A stretch of 37,337 bases of DNA from Scytonema sp. RU_4_4 (lineage in GTDB: Bacteria > Cyanobacteriota > Cyanobacteriia > Cyanobacteriales > Nostocaceae). The notes below the pieces were generated by a model, which worked only from the letters and a program-made list of their open reading frames with translations, was not told where the DNA came from and made no database searches. The position numbers and the translations under genes are program-made. The stretch is taken from NCBI GenBank assembly GCA_012031965.1, contig JAAUSC010000052.1, positions 1 through 37,337 of the forward strand, written 5' to 3'. How positions within the stretch are numbered: the stretch's first letter is position 1; every line of letters begins with the position of its first letter. This document shows, in pieces, positions 35,599 to 37,337 of this stretch.

Positions 35599-37194
35599 TC
35601 ATTCATTATTGCCTTCTGCAAAATCCTGCTGGAGGAAAAGAGACAGTTCCCGGTTCAAGCGACCTGCTTTGACAAGTTCCGCGTAAGTATCTGCCTCAAC
35701 AGCCAGCAAATCAGAGCGCAGTTGTTCAACGCAAAAGTCCTGCAAATGGGGGTACTCCAATTGTAATTGCTCTATTTCTGCTTGCAGACGGGTTAGTTCT
35801 CCTTTAATGAGCGTCTCTTGGTAACGGTAAAACTCTGGTTCAATACCTGGACGCTTCTCTACCTGATTGAGGTATTCCAAGACGCGATTTAGGGCAGTCA
35901 AACGAGCTATGGCTTCCGAGTATCGCTGACGCAAAGGTTGATCACCCAGAAGATTCAGCTTCTCAAGCATTGGTTTAACAGTCAAGCCCTGTACGAGCAA
36001 AGTAAATAACACGGCTCCAAAAACCGTGGCAATAATTTTCTCTCGTTCAGGCAGGAAAGCGGGTATACTCAATGCCAGGGCGATGGAAACTGAACCCCGC
36101 AGTCCGCCCCACCAGAGTATCGTTTGTTCCTGTAAGGAGATGTCAGAATGAACGAGGCGATCTGCGCTTTGCGCAGCAGCGAAGCTATCGCTCAATTGGC
36201 TGAGAATGTAAATAGCGATCGCCCGCGTCACAATCATCGCTCCTACTGTCACCGCAATAATTCCCAAGTTTTCTCCCAGGATGGGAAAGCGAATTTGGTC
36301 GCCAATTAGCAGGAACACAATAGAGTTCACAAAAAATGCCAGAAACTCCCAGAACTCAGTCACAATAATTCGGGTGCGGGGATTCATACCAATGCGAGAA
36401 CCAAAATTACCCAGAATTAAGCCTGTAGTGACAACTCCAATGACTCCAGAACCGCCCAAATCCTCAGTCATTATATAAGTGCCATATGCCGAAACCAGAG
36501 TTAATGATTGCTCAACCAACGGCAAATCGAAGCGTTGCGTTAAATAGGAAATACCAAATCCTATTAAACCGCCGACAGCAATACCAATGCCGACAACTGA
36601 AAAAAACTGAACCAAAATAGACTGAATTGTCCCATTAGCAGTACCCAAAGGAAGCCCTACTAAAAAGCTAAAGGCAACCACTGCCATACCATCGTTAAAC
36701 AGGCTCTCACCCTCCATCAACGTTGACAGACGGCTTCCTACACCTAGTTCTCGAAATACCGCTGTCACAGAAATCGGATCAGTAGCAGACAAACTGGCTC
36801 CCACAAGCAAAGCAGTAGTTAAAGAGAGTCCGGTGAGTTGATTTAATCCCAAGGCAATTAAGAGAATCGAAATGATCACTCCCATCACTGCATACAGGCA
36901 AATGGGAACTATATCCCGCTTCAAATCCAGCCATTTCAAATTCCATGCAGCTTCAAACAGTAGAGGCGGTAAAAAAATTGATAAAATCAATTCTGGCGAA
37001 AGGTCTACCAAACGAACATCAACAAACGCCAAAACTAAACCTACTATTACCAACAGCAAGGTATAGGGAATCTGGCGAAACCAGCTAAATATTTGCGGTA
37101 GCGTTGCCACACTTAAAGACACTGATAGTACCAACAGAAATTGTTTCAAGTTATCTTCAATCGCTGCCTCATTCATCACTGACTCAAGTGTCAT
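35599..37194 (-). CDS. Na+/H+ antiporter, CPA1 family
   Basis: A 531-residue membrane protein with about 12 transmembrane helices over residues 15-420, then a soluble C-terminal tail rich in Leu, Glu and Gln. CPA1 signatures are the unwound TM4 motif ATDPISV (137-143) and the ion-binding Asn167-Asp168 in GESLFNDGMAVV. FLPPLLFEAAWNL (74-86) is also diagnostic. It exchanges Na+ or Li+ for H+, probably in the plasma or thylakoid membrane; relatives in Synechocystis are NhaS1 and NhaS2. A loop between two late helices is encoded by a palindromic repeat (36157-36191). Start 37194 or the internal ATG at residue 7 are both possible; no clear Shine-Dalgarno decides. Confidence 0.93.
   Translation of the reverse strand: MTLESVMNEAAIEDNLKQFLLVLSVSLSVATLPQIFSWFRQIPYTLLLVIVGLVLAFVDVRLVDLSPELILSIFLPPLLFEAAWNLKWLDLKRDIVPICLYAVMGVIISILLIALGLNQLTGLSLTTALLVGASLSATDPISVTAVFRELGVGSRLSTLMEGESLFNDGMAVVAFSFLVGLPLGTANGTIQSILVQFFSVVGIGIAVGGLIGFGISYLTQRFDLPLVEQSLTLVSAYGTYIMTEDLGGSGVIGVVTTGLILGNFGSRIGMNPRTRIIVTEFWEFLAFFVNSIVFLLIGDQIRFPILGENLGIIAVTVGAMIVTRAIAIYILSQLSDSFAAAQSADRLVHSDISLQEQTILWWGGLRGSVSIALALSIPAFLPEREKIIATVFGAVLFTLLVQGLTVKPMLEKLNLLGDQPLRQRYSEAIARLTALNRVLEYLNQVEKRPGIEPEFYRYQETLIKGELTRLQAEIEQLQLEYPHLQDFCVEQLRSDLLAVEADTYAELVKAGRLNRELSLFLQQDFAEGNNE
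36157..36191. repeat. Palindromic repeat within the antiporter gene
   Basis: CTGCGC-TTT-GCGCAG (36162-36176) is a perfect hairpin, flanked by GCGAT (36157-36161) and ATCGC (36187-36191). It encodes the loop SFAAAQSADR, which has low-complexity character, between two transmembrane helices. Confidence 0.6.
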
Positions 37195-37337
37195 AAAAAT
37201 ACTAGACTCATGTTTACACCGTTCAGTTTAAAGGTACAACACTTGCAAATTTCTATCTGACTCAAGATGAAGGTCGGATAATCAAAATCTCATAAGAACA
37301 GACAGTGACGGAAGTCAAAAAAAAGAATTCAGAATTC
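37195..37337. other. Window end, no gene seen
   Basis: This 143-bp stretch upstream of the antiporter contains no open frame of note. It ends with an A-run and a tandem GAATTCAGAATTC. Confidence 0.4.

Overview
This 37 kb window is chromosomal DNA from a cyanobacterium, most likely a filamentous Nostocales species. The evidence is the photosystem I core pair psaA-psaB, an rbp-rpsU pair, a cyanobacterial glgB, an Rre1/Ycf29-type response regulator, many HIP1 octamers (GCGATCGC), and intergenic DNA full of short palindromic and dispersed repeats. No rRNA, tRNA, CRISPR array or intact transposase was seen.

Layout. 1-257: repeat DNA. 258-6275, minus strand: cinA, then the psaAB operon (psaA first, psaB second) with a candidate promoter and a GNRA-capped terminator. 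6839-8566: a lipoprotein gene whose proline-rich tail is cut by an in-frame TGA. 8732-11043, minus: a marR-controlled cluster (MarR regulator, 4Fe-4S/SCP2 protein, small membrane protein) with the same 12-bp palindrome before marR and again between marR and the next gene. 11081-13614, minus: glutaminase, and an FkbM methyltransferase preceded by three near-identical 70-residue repeats. 13903-15883, plus: DUF952 protein and an AtzG/AtzE-type amidase pair, overlapping at its 3' end an Rre1-like regulator (minus). 17090-17984, plus: YbaB/EbfC and a low-molecular-weight tyrosine phosphatase. 18041-20009, minus: acetyl-CoA synthetase, frameshifted near its C-terminus at a HIP1 site.

20198-24805 is the most accessory-looking part. 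A decayed RelE/HigB-like toxin gene with two frameshifts runs into repeat DNA. It is followed by a three-gene accessory Hsp70 set on the plus strand: a GrpE-like coiled-coil protein, a short DnaK-like protein and a J-domain/TPR protein. The J-domain has SPE where HPD is expected, and the gene itself appears frameshifted. A 101-bp palindromic MITE-like element lies between the GrpE-like and DnaK-like genes.

25426-26071: RNA-binding protein and ribosomal protein S21, separated by a terminator-like hairpin. 26205-31407, minus: an NPPY methyltransferase, a haem-oxygenase-like iron oxidase, and the division pair FtsL-like/FtsI, which are separated by a 15-bp inverted repeat. 31903-35469, plus: a small lipoprotein, a small exported protein and glgB. 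35599-37194, minus: a CPA1 Na+/H+ antiporter.

Four genes between 6.8 and 24.8 kb carry an apparent nonsense or frameshift lesion. They may be real decay or draft-sequence errors; each is listed separately with the repair that restores the frame.
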